From: Rhodosalinus sediminis
Lineage (GTDB): Bacteria; Pseudomonadota; Alphaproteobacteria; Rhodobacterales; Rhodobacteraceae
DNA: 39,372 nt
Reading direction: 5' to 3'
Assembly (NCBI RefSeq): GCF_003385555.1
Contig: NZ_QOHR01000023.1
Location: 1-39,372, forward strand
How positions within the stretch are numbered: the first letter of the stretch is position 1; each line of letters begins with the position of its first letter. The notes under the pieces are model-generated. The model did no database searches and was not told the DNA's origin. It saw only the letters and a list, made by a program, of their open reading frames with translations. Made by a program: the position numbers and the translations under genes. Shown here in pieces: positions 27,956 to 36,542 of this stretch.

Positions 27956-28701
27956 GCCGGGGCCACCCTGTCGCCCACGGCGATCTCGCCGCCCTCGACG
28001 ACCTCGGCGTAGACGGCGAAATCCTCGTGCCCCCATTCCCGCAGCAGCGCGAGCGTGTCGATGTCCACGCGCCCCGTCTCCGGGTTGGCGGTGGTGGCGC
28101 GGCAGCGGCCCGTGCGCTCCACCACGCGCAGGCGCGCGGCGCCCACGCGGATCTCGCGCCCGACGAGGTCGAACTCCTCCCACGGGGCGAGGCCCTCGAC
28201 CCAGAGGTTGCCGCGCCATCGGTGGGGCGAGAGGGGCCGCCCGTGGCGCCCCTCCACCGCGCGGTGCGAGGCGTGATTGCAGATCGAGATGGAGGGAAAA
28301 TCCGTGTCCGTCATCCCGCGCCCGCGCCCGGGCGCGCGGACGAGCCGCGCGGGCGCCGCGCGGCCCTCGGGCATCAGCGGGCGCACCCAGTCGAGGAAGG
28401 CCGCGCCGTCGTGATCGGGTCGGAAGGTGATCGCGGGCCGCTCCGGGTGGCGGAGCGTGACCGTCTCCGTCGCTGGGTCGAGCTCCGCGGTGATCGCCAT
28501 CAGCGCCGGCGCCTTGGCGCCTCGCGTGAACTCCGAACAGGGCGCCCAGGCGCTGCCGTCGGCCGCGGCCGCCTCATGCGCCACGGCCCAGGCGCGGTCC
28601 CAGGGCAGCGTCGCGCCGGGGGTGAGGCCGACCCGCTCCAGCGCATCCCGGCCGTGGGCCTTGATCGGGTGGCGCCAGATCCCGGTCAGCCGCGCGGTCA
28701 T
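27952..28701 (-). CDS. MOSC-domain protein
   Basis: The 249-residue protein has an N-terminal beta-barrel region ([18 protein letters not shown], matching the MOSC N-domain pattern) and a MOSC domain with the conserved Cys200 in [20 protein letters not shown] proteins handle sulfur bound to molybdenum cofactor or reduce N-hydroxylated substrates; which applies here is unknown. The start overlaps the yidC stop by 4 bases and its stop overlaps engB by 4 bases, so it is tightly built into the operon. Confidence 0.9.
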   Translation of the reverse strand: MTARLTGIWRHPIKAHGRDALERVGLTPGATLPWDRAWAVAHEAAAADGSAWAPCSEFTRGAKAPALMAITAELDPATETVTLRHPERPAITFRPDHDGAAFLDWVRPLMPEGRAAPARLVRAPGRGRGMTDTDFPSISICNHASHRAVEGRHGRPLSPHRWRGNLWVEGLAPWEEFDLVGREIRVGAARLRVVERTGRCRATTANPETGRVDIDTLALLREWGHEDFAVYAEVVEGGEIAVGDRVAPA

Positions 28702-30521
28702 TTCTCCTCGGTCCGGGGCTTGCGCCGGAAGCTCGACAGGATGTTGCCGACGAGGTCGGGCTTGTAGCCCTGGCTGCGCATGATCGCGTACTGCTGCGTG
28801 AAGGTAATGAGGTTGTTCGCGATCCAGTAGAGGACCAGCCCGCTCGCGAAGCTGCCCAGCATGAACATGAAGACCCAGGGCATCCAGGCGAAGATCATCT
28901 GCTGCGTCGGGTCGGTCGGCGCCGGGTTGAGCTTCTGCTGGAGCCACATCGACACACCGAGCACGATCGGCAGGATGCCGATGAAGATCAGCGCGAGGAT
29001 CGACTCCGGCGGCGGCGCGGCCCAGGGCATCAGCCCGAAGAGGTTCATGATCGAGGTCGGATCGGGCGCGGAGAGGTCGTTGAACGGCCCGAACCACGGC
29101 GCGTGGCGCAGCTCGATCGTGACGAAGATCACCTTGTAGAGCGAGAAGAAGATCGGGATCTGCAGAAGGATCGGCAGGCAGCCGGAGGCCGGGTTCACCT
29201 TCTCCTTCTTGTAGAGCTCCATCATCTCCTGCTGGAGCTTCTGGCGGTCGTCGCCCGCGCGCTCCTTGATCTTCTCCATCTCGGGCTGAAGTTCCTTCAT
29301 CTTCGCCATCGAGACGTAGGACTTGTAAGCGAGCGGCAGGAGTACCGCCTTGATGATCAGCGTCAGCCCGATGATCGCCCAGCCCATGTTGCCGATCAGC
29401 AGGTTGACCTCGTGCAGGAGCCAGAAGATCGGCTTCGTCAGGAAGAAGAACCAGCCCCAGTCGATCGAGTCGATGAAGCGGTCGACGCCCGTGCGCTGAT
29501 AGTCGCGGATCGCCTCCCACTCCTTGGCGCCGGCGAAGAGCTGGGTGGAGACCTCCGCCGTCTCGCCGGGCGCGAGCGTCTCGGTCGGCAGCACCGCCTC
29601 GGTCTGGTAGATGCCGCGGCGCTCGTCGTATTTCGCGGCCGCCTTGAAGGGGCTGCCCGAGGACGGGATCAGCGTCGTCATCCAGTAGTGGTCGGTGAAG
29701 CCGATCCAGCCGTTCTCGCCCACGCGCATGACCTCGGCGCGCGCGCCCTCGGCCGGGTCCACCTCGAGGTCCTCGACGTCGCCGTAGCTCATTTCCGTGA
29801 GGGTGCCGTCGGCCATGGCGATGACGCCCTCGTGGAGAATGAAGAAATTCTTCAGGTTCTCCGGCTCGCCGTGCCGGGCGAGGATGCCGTAGGGCGCGAG
29901 GCTGACCGAGGCGCCGCCCGAGTTGGTCACCGACTGCGTCACGGAGAACATGTAGTCCTCGTCCACCGAGATGCGCCGGGTGAAGGTCAGCCCTGCGTCG
30001 TTCTGCCAGGTCAGGGTCACGGGGCGGCCGGGGGCGAGCGTCTCGCCCTCGGCCACCTGCCAGCGGGTGTCGGGGCCCGGCACGTCCTCGAGCGCGAGGC
30101 CCTGACCGGGCGCCCAGCCGTAGAGCGCGTAATAGGCCTGATCCGCGCCGGCTGGGCGCAGCAGCTCGACGATCGGCGCGTCCTCGTCGATCTCGGTGCG
30201 GTAGTCCTTGAGCGCGAGGGTGTCGATCCGCCCGCCGCGCAGCGAGATCGCGCCGGACAGGCGCGGCGTCTCGATGGCGAGGCGGGGGGCGTCCGTGCCG
30301 GCGGTCTCGGTGGCCTCGCCCGCGCCCGGCGTGCCCGGCTCCGGCCCCGGCGCGGCGTCCGGCGTCGGCGTCGCGATCTCGGCGGGCGCCGAGGTCTCGG
30401 TGCCGGTCGCGTTCGGGTCCGTCGGCGGCGTGTCGGGCGGCGGGAACAGCAGGAACCAGACGAGGATGACGCCGAAGCTCAGCGCCGTCGCCAGCAGAAG
30501 GTTCTTGTTCTGGTCGTCCAT
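28698..30521 (-). CDS. yidC: membrane protein insertase YidC
   Basis: YidC inserts proteins into the inner membrane alone or with SecYEG. The 607-residue protein has the N-terminal signal-anchor (NLLLATALSFGVILVWFLLF), a long periplasmic domain preceded by a Pro/Thr/Glu-rich linker of about 60 residues, and the C-terminal five-helix core with LAYKSYVSMAKMKELQPEM, ASGCLPILLQIPIFFSLYKV and MFMLGSFASGLVLYWIANN. The order rnpA, yidD, yidC is conventional, but ttcA and an EAL gene are placed between yidD and yidC. Confidence 0.97.
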   Translation of the reverse strand: MDDQNKNLLLATALSFGVILVWFLLFPPPDTPPTDPNATGTETSAPAEIATPTPDAAPGPEPGTPGAGEATETAGTDAPRLAIETPRLSGAISLRGGRIDTLALKDYRTEIDEDAPIVELLRPAGADQAYYALYGWAPGQGLALEDVPGPDTRWQVAEGETLAPGRPVTLTWQNDAGLTFTRRISVDEDYMFSVTQSVTNSGGASVSLAPYGILARHGEPENLKNFFILHEGVIAMADGTLTEMSYGDVEDLEVDPAEGARAEVMRVGENGWIGFTDHYWMTTLIPSSGSPFKAAAKYDERRGIYQTEAVLPTETLAPGETAEVSTQLFAGAKEWEAIRDYQRTGVDRFIDSIDWGWFFFLTKPIFWLLHEVNLLIGNMGWAIIGLTLIIKAVLLPLAYKSYVSMAKMKELQPEMEKIKERAGDDRQKLQQEMMELYKKEKVNPASGCLPILLQIPIFFSLYKVIFVTIELRHAPWFGPFNDLSAPDPTSIMNLFGLMPWAAPPPESILALIFIGILPIVLGVSMWLQQKLNPAPTDPTQQMIFAWMPWVFMFMLGSFASGLVLYWIANNLITFTQQYAIMRSQGYKPDLVGNILSSFRRKPRTEEK

Positions 30522-30568
30522 GAAGCGCCGCCCCGGTGGCTGGAAATCTTGCGGAAAGTCAGAGAGGG

Positions 30569-30597
30569 GTTCAACAGACCCCGAGGCGAAAGGTCAA
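30569..30597 (-). promoter_or_regulatory. possible promoter in front of yidC
   Basis: On the minus strand TTGACC (30597-30592) is followed after 17 bases by TTGAAC (30574-30569). The -35 box is good and the -10 box is a 3/6 match. It lies in the 165-base gap between the EAL gene and yidC and could let yidC be expressed separately from the genes upstream. The rest of the gap (about 30598-30686) is GC-rich without other clear features. Confidence 0.35.
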
Positions 30598-30686
30598 GGA
30601 CAAAGCCGGGGCGCGGCGGCCCGCCGCCCTGCGACGCAACGGCGGGGGCCGCGCGAACCGCTCCGCCGCGCGCGGGGCCGCCCGGG

Positions 30687-32234
30687 TCAGCCCGCGCCGC
30701 GGCCGATCCGCGGGGCCGCGTCCAGCCGGGCGCCGTGCCGCGCGATCCACTCCGCCGTGTCGTCGAAGGGCATGGGCCGCGCGATGGCGAAGCCCTGCAC
30801 GTGGTCGCAGCCGAGTTGCGCCAGCAGCGCGTGTTCGCCGCCGGTCTCGACCCCTTCGCCCACCGTGGCGAGGCCGAGTTGATCGGCCATGGAGAGGACG
30901 GCGGTCACGAGGCGCTGCTGGTCCGGGTCGCGGTCGCATTTCGCCACGAAGGAGCGATCGATCTTGATGCGCCCGACCCGGAAGCGGCGCAGCGACGCGA
31001 AGGAGGCGTGCCCGGTCCCGAAATCGTCGAGGTCGATGCCGCAGCCCAGTTCGGCGAGCGCGTTGACGTTGCGCGCGGTGACGTCCTCGGGCGCGCCGGC
31101 GATCACGGTCTCGAGCACTTCGAGCGTCAGGCGCCCGGGCGCGATGCCGAAGCGGTCGAGCTCCCAGGCGATGCGATCGGCGAGCCGCGGGTCCCGCAGT
31201 TCGGCCGCGGAGAGGTTGACGGCGACGCGCGGCACGTCGAGCCCGCTCCGGTCCCAGGCGGAGAGGGCGGTCAGCGATTGCCGCAGCATCTGCTCGCCCA
31301 GCCGGGCGAGAAGGCCCGCGTCCTCCAGCGCGGGCAGGAACTCGGCCGGCGGGATCGCGCCGCCGTCGGGCTGGCTCCACCGCGCGAGCGCCTCGAAGCC
31401 GGTGACGCGGCCTGTGTCGGTGCAGACCTGCGGCTGGAACCACGCCACGATGCGCCCGGCCTCCAGCGCGGCGGCGGCCGCGTCCGCGCGATCGGCGCGG
31501 TGCGTGACGGCGGGCGCCATGCCGGGGGCGTGCGCGCGCACCGCCGCCGGGCCGGCGGCCTGCGCCTCGGCGAGCGCGGCCGCCGCGGCGCGCAGCAGGC
31601 CGGGCGCGTCCGCCTCCGGCAGTCGGCGGGAGAGCGAAAAGCCCACCGATCCCGTGAGATAGACGGCGGCGCCGTCGACGACGGCCGGCTCCTCGAGCGC
31701 GCGTTGCAGGCGGGCGGCGATCTGCAGGCCGGCCTCGAGGTCGAGGCGGCGCGCCGGCTGCAGCGCCACGCCGAAGCGCGCCCCCCCGAGGCGGGCGATC
31801 TCGTCGCCGTCTCGCAGGACGGCGCGCAGACGGTCCCCCGCCGCGCGCAGGAGGCGCTCCTCGGCCTCCGTGCCGTAGCGGTCGCGCAGCGCCTCGATCT
31901 CGTCGATCTCGATCAGGAGGCAGGCCGTGCCGAGCCCCGCGCCGGCGGCGCGGTCGCGCGCCGCCGCGAGCGCCGCGGTCAGCCCGTCCGACAGGAGCAG
32001 GCCGGTCACCGGGTCGCGCGGCCGCGCGTCGGGGGGCGCCGCCCCCTCGAACCCGCCGGCGAGGGCGAAGAGCGCCGGCAGGCCGAGCGCCGTGGCGATG
32101 AGCGCGCCCTCCCCGCCCGTCCAGAAGGCCGTGAGCGAGAGCGCGGGAATGAAGGCGAGCGCCGACGGCTCGCCCAGCGCGCGGCGCAGGCGGCGGCGCA
32201 GGGTGGCCGGCGCGAAGGCGGAACGAAGCGACAT
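30687..32234 (-). CDS. EAL-domain c-di-GMP phosphodiesterase with degenerate GGDEF domain
   Basis: The 515-residue protein has one or two N-terminal hydrophobic segments (about residues 25-62), a GGDEF-like domain at about 74-225, and an EAL domain at about 258-505. The GGDEF motif reads GGARF (150-154), so cyclase activity is unlikely. The EAL domain keeps the metal and catalytic residues: GFEALARW with Glu281, Asn340 in VAVNLSA, DDFGTG at 403-408, Lys424 in IKIDRSF, and Glu460 in EGVET. It should therefore hydrolyse c-di-GMP. The ATG at 32234 is preferred to one at 32285. The gene sits between ttcA and yidC. Confidence 0.9.
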   Translation of the reverse strand: MSLRSAFAPATLRRRLRRALGEPSALAFIPALSLTAFWTGGEGALIATALGLPALFALAGGFEGAAPPDARPRDPVTGLLLSDGLTAALAAARDRAAGAGLGTACLLIEIDEIEALRDRYGTEAEERLLRAAGDRLRAVLRDGDEIARLGGARFGVALQPARRLDLEAGLQIAARLQRALEEPAVVDGAAVYLTGSVGFSLSRRLPEADAPGLLRAAAAALAEAQAAGPAAVRAHAPGMAPAVTHRADRADAAAAALEAGRIVAWFQPQVCTDTGRVTGFEALARWSQPDGGAIPPAEFLPALEDAGLLARLGEQMLRQSLTALSAWDRSGLDVPRVAVNLSAAELRDPRLADRIAWELDRFGIAPGRLTLEVLETVIAGAPEDVTARNVNALAELGCGIDLDDFGTGHASFASLRRFRVGRIKIDRSFVAKCDRDPDQQRLVTAVLSMADQLGLATVGEGVETGGEHALLAQLGCDHVQGFAIARPMPFDDTAEWIARHGARLDAAPRIGRGAG

Positions 32235-32312
32235 GACGCGGACCCCAGGCTGACGATCGCGGCGCAGCGCGCCGCACGTCTGCAACCTGTGGCCGCAGGT
32301 CTGAGCGTCGGG

Positions 32313-33233
32313 TTAACGCAAGGCGGGTATTTCGCCGAAATCCGCAGGGGCGGGCGCGCCCTCCGACGCGGCGGCGAGCCCGGCGAAGTCGAAGAGCTTC
32401 GGGTCGAGCAGATGCGAGGGCCGCGCGTTCATCAGCGCGCGGAACATGACCTGCCGCCGGCCGGGGCTGTTCGCCTCCCACTGGTCGAGAATCGCCTTGA
32501 CCTGCTGGCGCTGGAGGCCGTCCTGGCTGCCGCAGAGGTCGCAGGGGATGATCGGGTAGCCCATCGCCCGCGCGAAGCGGTCGCAGTCGGCCTCGGCGAC
32601 ATGGGCGAGCGGGCGCAGCACCAGGAGGTCGCCCTCGTCGTTGACGAGCTTGGGCGGCATGGTGGCGAGCCGTCCGCCGTGGAAGAGGTTCATGAAGAAG
32701 GTCTCGAGGATGTCGTCGCGGTGATGGCCGAGCACCACCGCCGAGCAGCCCTCCTCCCGCGCGATTCGGTAGAGATGCCCGCGCCGGAGCCGCGAGCAGA
32801 GCGCGCAATAGGTCCGCCCCTCGGGCACCTTGTCGGTGACGACGGAGTAGGTGTCCTGATACTCGATCCGGTGGGACACGCCGCGCGCGCTCAGGAACTC
32901 TGGCAGGACGGTCGCCGGGAAGCCCGGCTGCCCCTGATCGAGGTTGCAGGCGAGGATTTCGACGGGCAGCAGCCCGCGCCATTGCAGCTCGGTCAGCGCG
33001 GCGAGGAGCGTGTAGCTGTCCTTCCCGCCCGAGAGGCAGACGAGCCAGCGCGCGCCGCGTCCGCCCTGATCGGCCGTCGCGCCGGGCACGACCATGCCGT
33101 AGTGCTCGATCGCCTCGCGGGTCTGGCGCACGACGCGCTTGCGCAGCTTGCGGAACTCCGTCGTCTGCGGCGCGCCGGCGAAGAGCGCGTGGATCTCGCC
33201 GTCGTCGGCGGTGGGGGTGGCTTCGTCCGTCAT
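32313..33233 (-). CDS. ttcA: tRNA 2-thiocytidine biosynthesis protein TtcA
   Basis: TtcA adds sulfur to cytidine 32 of some tRNAs, using ATP and an iron-sulfur cluster. The 306-residue enzyme has the PP-loop SGGKDS at residues 68-73, the CxxC pair C143/C146 ([10 protein letters not shown]) and a further CDLC at 231-234. A long frame continues upstream, but the ATG at 33233 gives the standard N-terminus ([20 protein letters not shown]). The tRNA-Arg(ACG) at 37994-38070 has C at position 32 and is a possible substrate type, as in E. coli. It follows yidD by 43 bases. Confidence 0.94.
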   Translation of the reverse strand: MTDEATPTADDGEIHALFAGAPQTTEFRKLRKRVVRQTREAIEHYGMVVPGATADQGGRGARWLVCLSGGKDSYTLLAALTELQWRGLLPVEILACNLDQGQPGFPATVLPEFLSARGVSHRIEYQDTYSVVTDKVPEGRTYCALCSRLRRGHLYRIAREEGCSAVVLGHHRDDILETFFMNLFHGGRLATMPPKLVNDEGDLLVLRPLAHVAEADCDRFARAMGYPIIPCDLCGSQDGLQRQQVKAILDQWEANSPGRRQVMFRALMNARPSHLLDPKLFDFAGLAAASEGAPAPADFGEIPALR

Positions 33234-33276
33234 GCGTGCCGTCTTGCCAGAGCCGGACACCCGAGGGAAGGCGCGG

Positions 33277-33531
33277 TCACTCGCGCCGCGTGGGGGGCTC
33301 GGCCCCGTCCGGGTCGGGCACGTTGTCGATGCCCGAGCCGCCCCAGGGGTGGCAGCGCCCGATTCGGCGGACGGCCAGCCAGCCGCCGCGGAGCGCGCCG
33401 TGCGTCTCGAGCGCCTCGAGCGCATAGACCGAGCAGGTGGGCTGATAGCGGCAGTTGAAGCCGACCCACGGCGAGAAGATCAGCCGATAGGCCCGGACGG
33501 GCAGGGCGAAGAGGCGGGCGAGGGGGCTCAT
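33277..33531 (-). CDS. yidD: membrane protein insertion efficiency factor YidD
   Basis: YidD helps YidC insert some membrane proteins. The 84-residue product has the family's conserved pattern [20 protein letters not shown], then [20 protein letters not shown] and [18 protein letters not shown], with three conserved cysteines. The ATG overlaps the rnpA stop by 4 bases. Confidence 0.95.
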   Translation of the reverse strand: MSPLARLFALPVRAYRLIFSPWVGFNCRYQPTCSVYALEALETHGALRGGWLAVRRIGRCHPWGGSGIDNVPDPDGAEPPTRRE

Positions 33532-33920
33532 GCCGCCCCCTTCGCGCGGCGCGGCGCGTGCAGCCGGTCGAGCGCCGTGCGCAGATCGTCGCGCAGCGCG
33601 TCGAAGGGGCGTTCCACCGTCACGCCCGGCCGCCCGATGAGCACGTAATCCCAGCCGGGCCGGCCCGCGTCGGGCAGCACCTCGCGCGCCAAAGCCCGCA
33701 GCCGGCGCTTCGCCCGGTTGCGGGTTACGGCGTTTCCGACCTTGCGGGAGCAGGTGATGCCGACGCCCACCTCGGGCCGGCCGTCGCGGCGGTCGCGCGC
33801 CTGCACGACCATGCCGGTGACGGCCTGCCGCCGCGCGCGCGCGGCGGCGGTGAACTGCCAGCGCTTGCGCAGCTGCGCGAGCGGGGCCGGGGCGTCGGTC
33901 GTGGCCGCGGCGCGGGTCAT
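33528..33920 (-). CDS. rnpA: ribonuclease P protein component
   Basis: RnpA binds the RNase P RNA and helps 5' processing of tRNA precursors. The 130-residue basic protein has the RNR-type motif [20 protein letters not shown] and the preceding [12 protein letters not shown]. The N-terminus carries about 15 extra residues relative to short homologues. It starts 19 bases after rpmH, the usual arrangement, and overlaps yidD. Confidence 0.94.
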   Translation of the reverse strand: MTRAAATTDAPAPLAQLRKRWQFTAAARARRQAVTGMVVQARDRRDGRPEVGVGITCSRKVGNAVTRNRAKRRLRALAREVLPDAGRPGWDYVLIGRPGVTVERPFDALRDDLRTALDRLHAPRRAKGAA

Positions 33921-33939
33921 GCGCGGCGGCTCCGCCAGA

Positions 33940-34074
33940 TCAGGCCGAGAGCTTCTTGCGGCCGCGGGCGCGGCGCGCGTTGAGCACCTTGCGGCCGGCC
34001 TTTGTGGCCATGCGGGCGCGGAAGCCGTGGCGGCGCTTGCGCACGAGGTTCGAGGGCTGGAAAGTGCGTTTCAT
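33940..34074 (-). CDS. rpmH: 50S ribosomal protein L34
   Basis: L34 is the smallest ribosomal protein. The 44-residue product starts [20 protein letters not shown] and ends [10 protein letters not shown], a full match to the family. The open frame extends upstream to 34149, but the ATG at 34074 is the conserved start. It heads the minus-strand operon, with a consensus promoter about 95 bases upstream. Confidence 0.98.
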   Translation of the reverse strand: MKRTFQPSNLVRKRRHGFRARMATKAGRKVLNARRARGRKKLSA

Positions 34075-34169
34075 GGCGGGCGCTCCGTCTGTCTGTCGCG
34101 GTCCGGGACTGTTCCGGACCGGGCGGGCCGGGGGCGACGCGGCGCCCACGCCCGATATCCGAAGCCCGC

Positions 34170-34198
34170 TCTATAGGCGCGCCCCGGGCCGGTGTCAA
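34170..34198 (-). promoter_or_regulatory. consensus sigma70-type promoter for rpmH operon
   Basis: Reading the minus strand, TTGACA (34198-34193) is an exact -35 box, followed by a 17-base spacer and TATAGA (34175-34170) as -10. Transcription would start near 34163 and give a leader of about 90 bases before rpmH. This is the best promoter match in the window and fits a highly expressed ribosomal operon. Confidence 0.85.
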
Positions 34199-34209
34199 AC
34201 CCGCGCGCG

Positions 34210-34239
34210 CTGTAACATGGGGCCGCGCGCATGTTACAG
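34210..34239. promoter_or_regulatory. 10-bp perfect inverted repeat, operator-like
   Basis: CTGTAACATG at 34210-34219 and CATGTTACAG at 34230-34239 are exact inverted copies separated by 10 bases, so the arm centres lie 20 bp apart, about two helical turns. The centre is about 61 bp upstream of the predicted rpmH start point and about 145 bp upstream of the TVP38 gene start. This looks like the site of a dimeric regulator of one or both divergent units. I cannot name the regulator. Confidence 0.7.
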
Positions 34240-34369
34240 GATCGCTCCGCGCGCCCTGTCCGCGGGCACGCTTCCGTCACCTTGCATCAAGGGCGCGTGA
34301 TGGCCCTGTCGCTCGGGGTCGTGGTCGCGCATGTTGCCGGGCACACGCGACCCCATGAGAGGCCCGACC

Positions 34370-35104
34370 GTGAGCGACATGACCCGACCCGCCACCGACC
34401 GCCCCTGGCTGCGCCGTCTGCCGATCCTCGTCATCCTCGCGGTCGCGGCGGCGGGCGCGGTCCTGCTGCGCGACCGGCTCACCTTCGAGACGCTGGCCGC
34501 GAACCGCGAGGCGCTGCTCGCGCTTCGTGACGCGCATTACGCGGCGGCCGCGGCGGCCTTCGTGGCGGCCTACGTCGGGATCGTCGCCTTCTCCCTGCCC
34601 GGCGCGACGGTGGCGACGCTGACGGGCGGGTTCCTCTTCGGGGTCTTTCCGGGGACGCTCTTCAACGTGCTCGCCGCCACGGCGGGGGCGACGGCGATCT
34701 TCCTCGCCGCGCGCTGGGGCTTCGGCGCGCGGCTCGCGGCGCGCATGGACGCCTCGGAGGGACTGGTGCGGCGGATGAAGGCCGGGATCGACGCGAACCA
34801 GTGGCCGATGCTCTTTCTCATCCGGCTCGTCCCGGCGGTGCCCTTCTTCGCGGCGAATCTGGTGCCGGCCTTCGTCAACGTGCCGACGCATCGCTTCGTC
34901 GTCTCCACCTTCTTCGGGATCATGCCCGGCGCGCTCGTCTACACCTCGGTCGGCGCGGGGCTCTCGGAGGTCTTCGCCCGGGGCGAGACGCCGGACCTCG
35001 GGATCATCTTCGAGCCGCGGATCCTCCTGCCGCTCCTCGGGCTCGCGGCGCTGGCGGCGCTGCCGCTCGTGCTGCGGGCCGTGCGCGGCAAGGCGGGGAT
35101 CTGA
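34370..35104 (+). CDS. TVP38/TMEM64 (DedA-like, VTT domain) membrane protein
   Basis: The 244-residue product has five to six hydrophobic segments and the VTT-domain pattern: FSLPGATVATLTGGFLFG, then the FLIRLVPAVPFFAANLVPAF motif and FFGIMPGALVYTSVGAGL. Such proteins are linked to lipid movement across membranes or to unknown transport. Start choice: GTG at 34370 has GAGAGG 7 bases upstream; ATGs at 34331, 34355 and 34379 are alternatives. It is followed after one base by the flavoprotein gene, a pairing seen in many bacteria. Confidence 0.88.
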   Translation: MSDMTRPATDRPWLRRLPILVILAVAAAGAVLLRDRLTFETLAANREALLALRDAHYAAAAAAFVAAYVGIVAFSLPGATVATLTGGFLFGVFPGTLFNVLAATAGATAIFLAARWGFGARLAARMDASEGLVRRMKAGIDANQWPMLFLIRLVPAVPFFAANLVPAFVNVPTHRFVVSTFFGIMPGALVYTSVGAGLSEVFARGETPDLGIIFEPRILLPLLGLAALAALPLVLRAVRGKAGI

Positions 35105-35105
35105 G

Positions 35106-36521
35106 ATGCGGATCGAGACGGATCTCCTCGTCATCGGCGCGGGCTCGGGCGGGCTCTCGGTCGCGGCGGGCGCGGCGCAGATGGGCGCCGACGTCACGCT
35201 CGTAGAGGGCGGCGAGATGGGCGGCGACTGCCTGAACTACGGCTGCGTGCCCTCGAAGTCGCTCCTCGCCGCGGCGAAGGTCGCGCACGGGCAGGCGCAG
35301 GCGTCGTCCTTCGGGATCGCTGACGTGGCACCTACGGTCGATTACGCCGCCGCCATGGGCCACGTGCAGGAGGTGATCGGCCGCATCGCCCCCCACGACA
35401 GCCAGGAGCGCTTCGAGGGCCTCGGCGTGCGGGTGATCCGCGCCTGGGCGCGCTTCGTCTCCGACCGCGAGGTCGACGCGGGCGAGGCGCGCATCCGCGC
35501 CCGGCGCATCGTGATCGCCACCGGCTCGTCGCCGGCGGTGCCGCCGATCCCCGGGCTCGACACGGTCCCCTATCTCACGAACGAGACGCTCTGGGATCTG
35601 CGCGCGCGCCCCGGTCACCTGATCATCGTGGGCGGCGGGCCGATCGGCATGGAGATGGCGCAGGCGCACCGGCGGCTGGGTAGCGACGTCACCGTGCTGG
35701 AGGGCGCACAGGCGCTGGGCCGCGAGGACCCGGAGGCCGCGGCCGTCGTCCTCGACCGGCTGCGCGCCGAGGGCGTCGCGATCGAGGAGGGGGTGAGCGC
35801 GGCCGAGGTCCGCGGCGCGGCCGGCGATCTGGAGGTTCTGGCCGCGGACGGGCGGCGCTTTCCCGGCACCCACCTCCTGATCGCGGTGGGGCGCAGGGCC
35901 AACACCGACGCGCTGAACCTCGACGCCGCGGGGATCGAGACCACGGAGACCGGCGTCAAGGTCGACGCGCGGCTGCGCACCACGAACGCCCGCGTCTTCG
36001 CCATCGGCGACGCGGCCGGCGGCATGCAGTTCACCCATCTGGCCGCCTATCACGCCGGCATCGTCATCCGGCAGGCGCTCTTCGGCCTGCCGGCGACCGC
36101 GCGCACCGACCACATCCCGCGCGTCACCTACACCGACCCCGAGCTCGCGCAGGTGGGGCTGACGGAGGCCGAGGCGCGCGCGGCGCATGGGCCGAAGCTC
36201 GAGGTGGCGCGCTTCGACTATTCGGGCAACGACCGCGCGCTGGCCGAGCGCAGGACCGAGGGCTTCGTCAAGGTCATGGTCGTCAAGGGCCGCCCCGTCG
36301 GCGCGACGATCGTCGGCCACCAGGCGGGCGAGCAGATCACGCTCTGGGCGCTGATGCAGGCGGGCGGGCTGAAGATGAAGGCCGTCGCCGACATGGTCGC
36401 GCCCTATCCGACCATCGCCGAGGTCTCGAAACGCGCCGCGGGGGCCTATTTCTCCCCGCGGCTCTTTGATAGTGCTCTCGTGAAACGCGTGGTGAGGGCG
36501 GTGCAGGCCTGGCTGCCCTGA
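35106..36521 (+). CDS. mercuric-reductase-like FAD/NAD(P)H disulfide oxidoreductase
   Basis: The 471-residue flavoprotein has the N-terminal FAD motif GAGSGG (11-16), the redox disulfide GGDCLNYGCVPSKS with Cys42 and Cys47, the NAD(P)H motif VGGGPIG (175-181), and the second FAD segment FAIGDAAGG (298-306). The C-terminal dimer domain reads APYPTIAEV, where lipoamide dehydrogenase would have the catalytic His (HAHPT). It also lacks both the N-terminal HMA domain and the C-terminal Cys-Cys of true MerA. Its substrate is therefore unknown. It lies one base after the TVP38 gene. Confidence 0.9.
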   Translation: MRIETDLLVIGAGSGGLSVAAGAAQMGADVTLVEGGEMGGDCLNYGCVPSKSLLAAAKVAHGQAQASSFGIADVAPTVDYAAAMGHVQEVIGRIAPHDSQERFEGLGVRVIRAWARFVSDREVDAGEARIRARRIVIATGSSPAVPPIPGLDTVPYLTNETLWDLRARPGHLIIVGGGPIGMEMAQAHRRLGSDVTVLEGAQALGREDPEAAAVVLDRLRAEGVAIEEGVSAAEVRGAAGDLEVLAADGRRFPGTHLLIAVGRRANTDALNLDAAGIETTETGVKVDARLRTTNARVFAIGDAAGGMQFTHLAAYHAGIVIRQALFGLPATARTDHIPRVTYTDPELAQVGLTEAEARAAHGPKLEVARFDYSGNDRALAERRTEGFVKVMVVKGRPVGATIVGHQAGEQITLWALMQAGGLKMKAVADMVAPYPTIAEVSKRAAGAYFSPRLFDSALVKRVVRAVQAWLP

Positions 36522-36542
36522 ACGCGCGCAGGCGGGTCGGCC

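Noticed and set aside
29103-33458. A 1451-codon open frame on the plus strand
   Set aside because: It is antisense to yidC, the EAL gene and ttcA, which have clear family motifs. Its Arg/Gly/Ala-rich product is the usual shadow of high-GC codon bias.
34323-34352. Hairpin GGTCGCG/CGCGACC just upstream of the TVP38 gene
   Set aside because: Seven-base arms with a 16-base loop are common by chance in such GC-rich DNA.
35106-36521. Annotation as mercuric reductase (merA) or lipoamide dehydrogenase (lpd)
   Set aside because: It lacks the C-terminal Cys pair and HMA domain of MerA and the C-terminal catalytic His of Lpd, and no mer or 2-oxoacid dehydrogenase genes are nearby.
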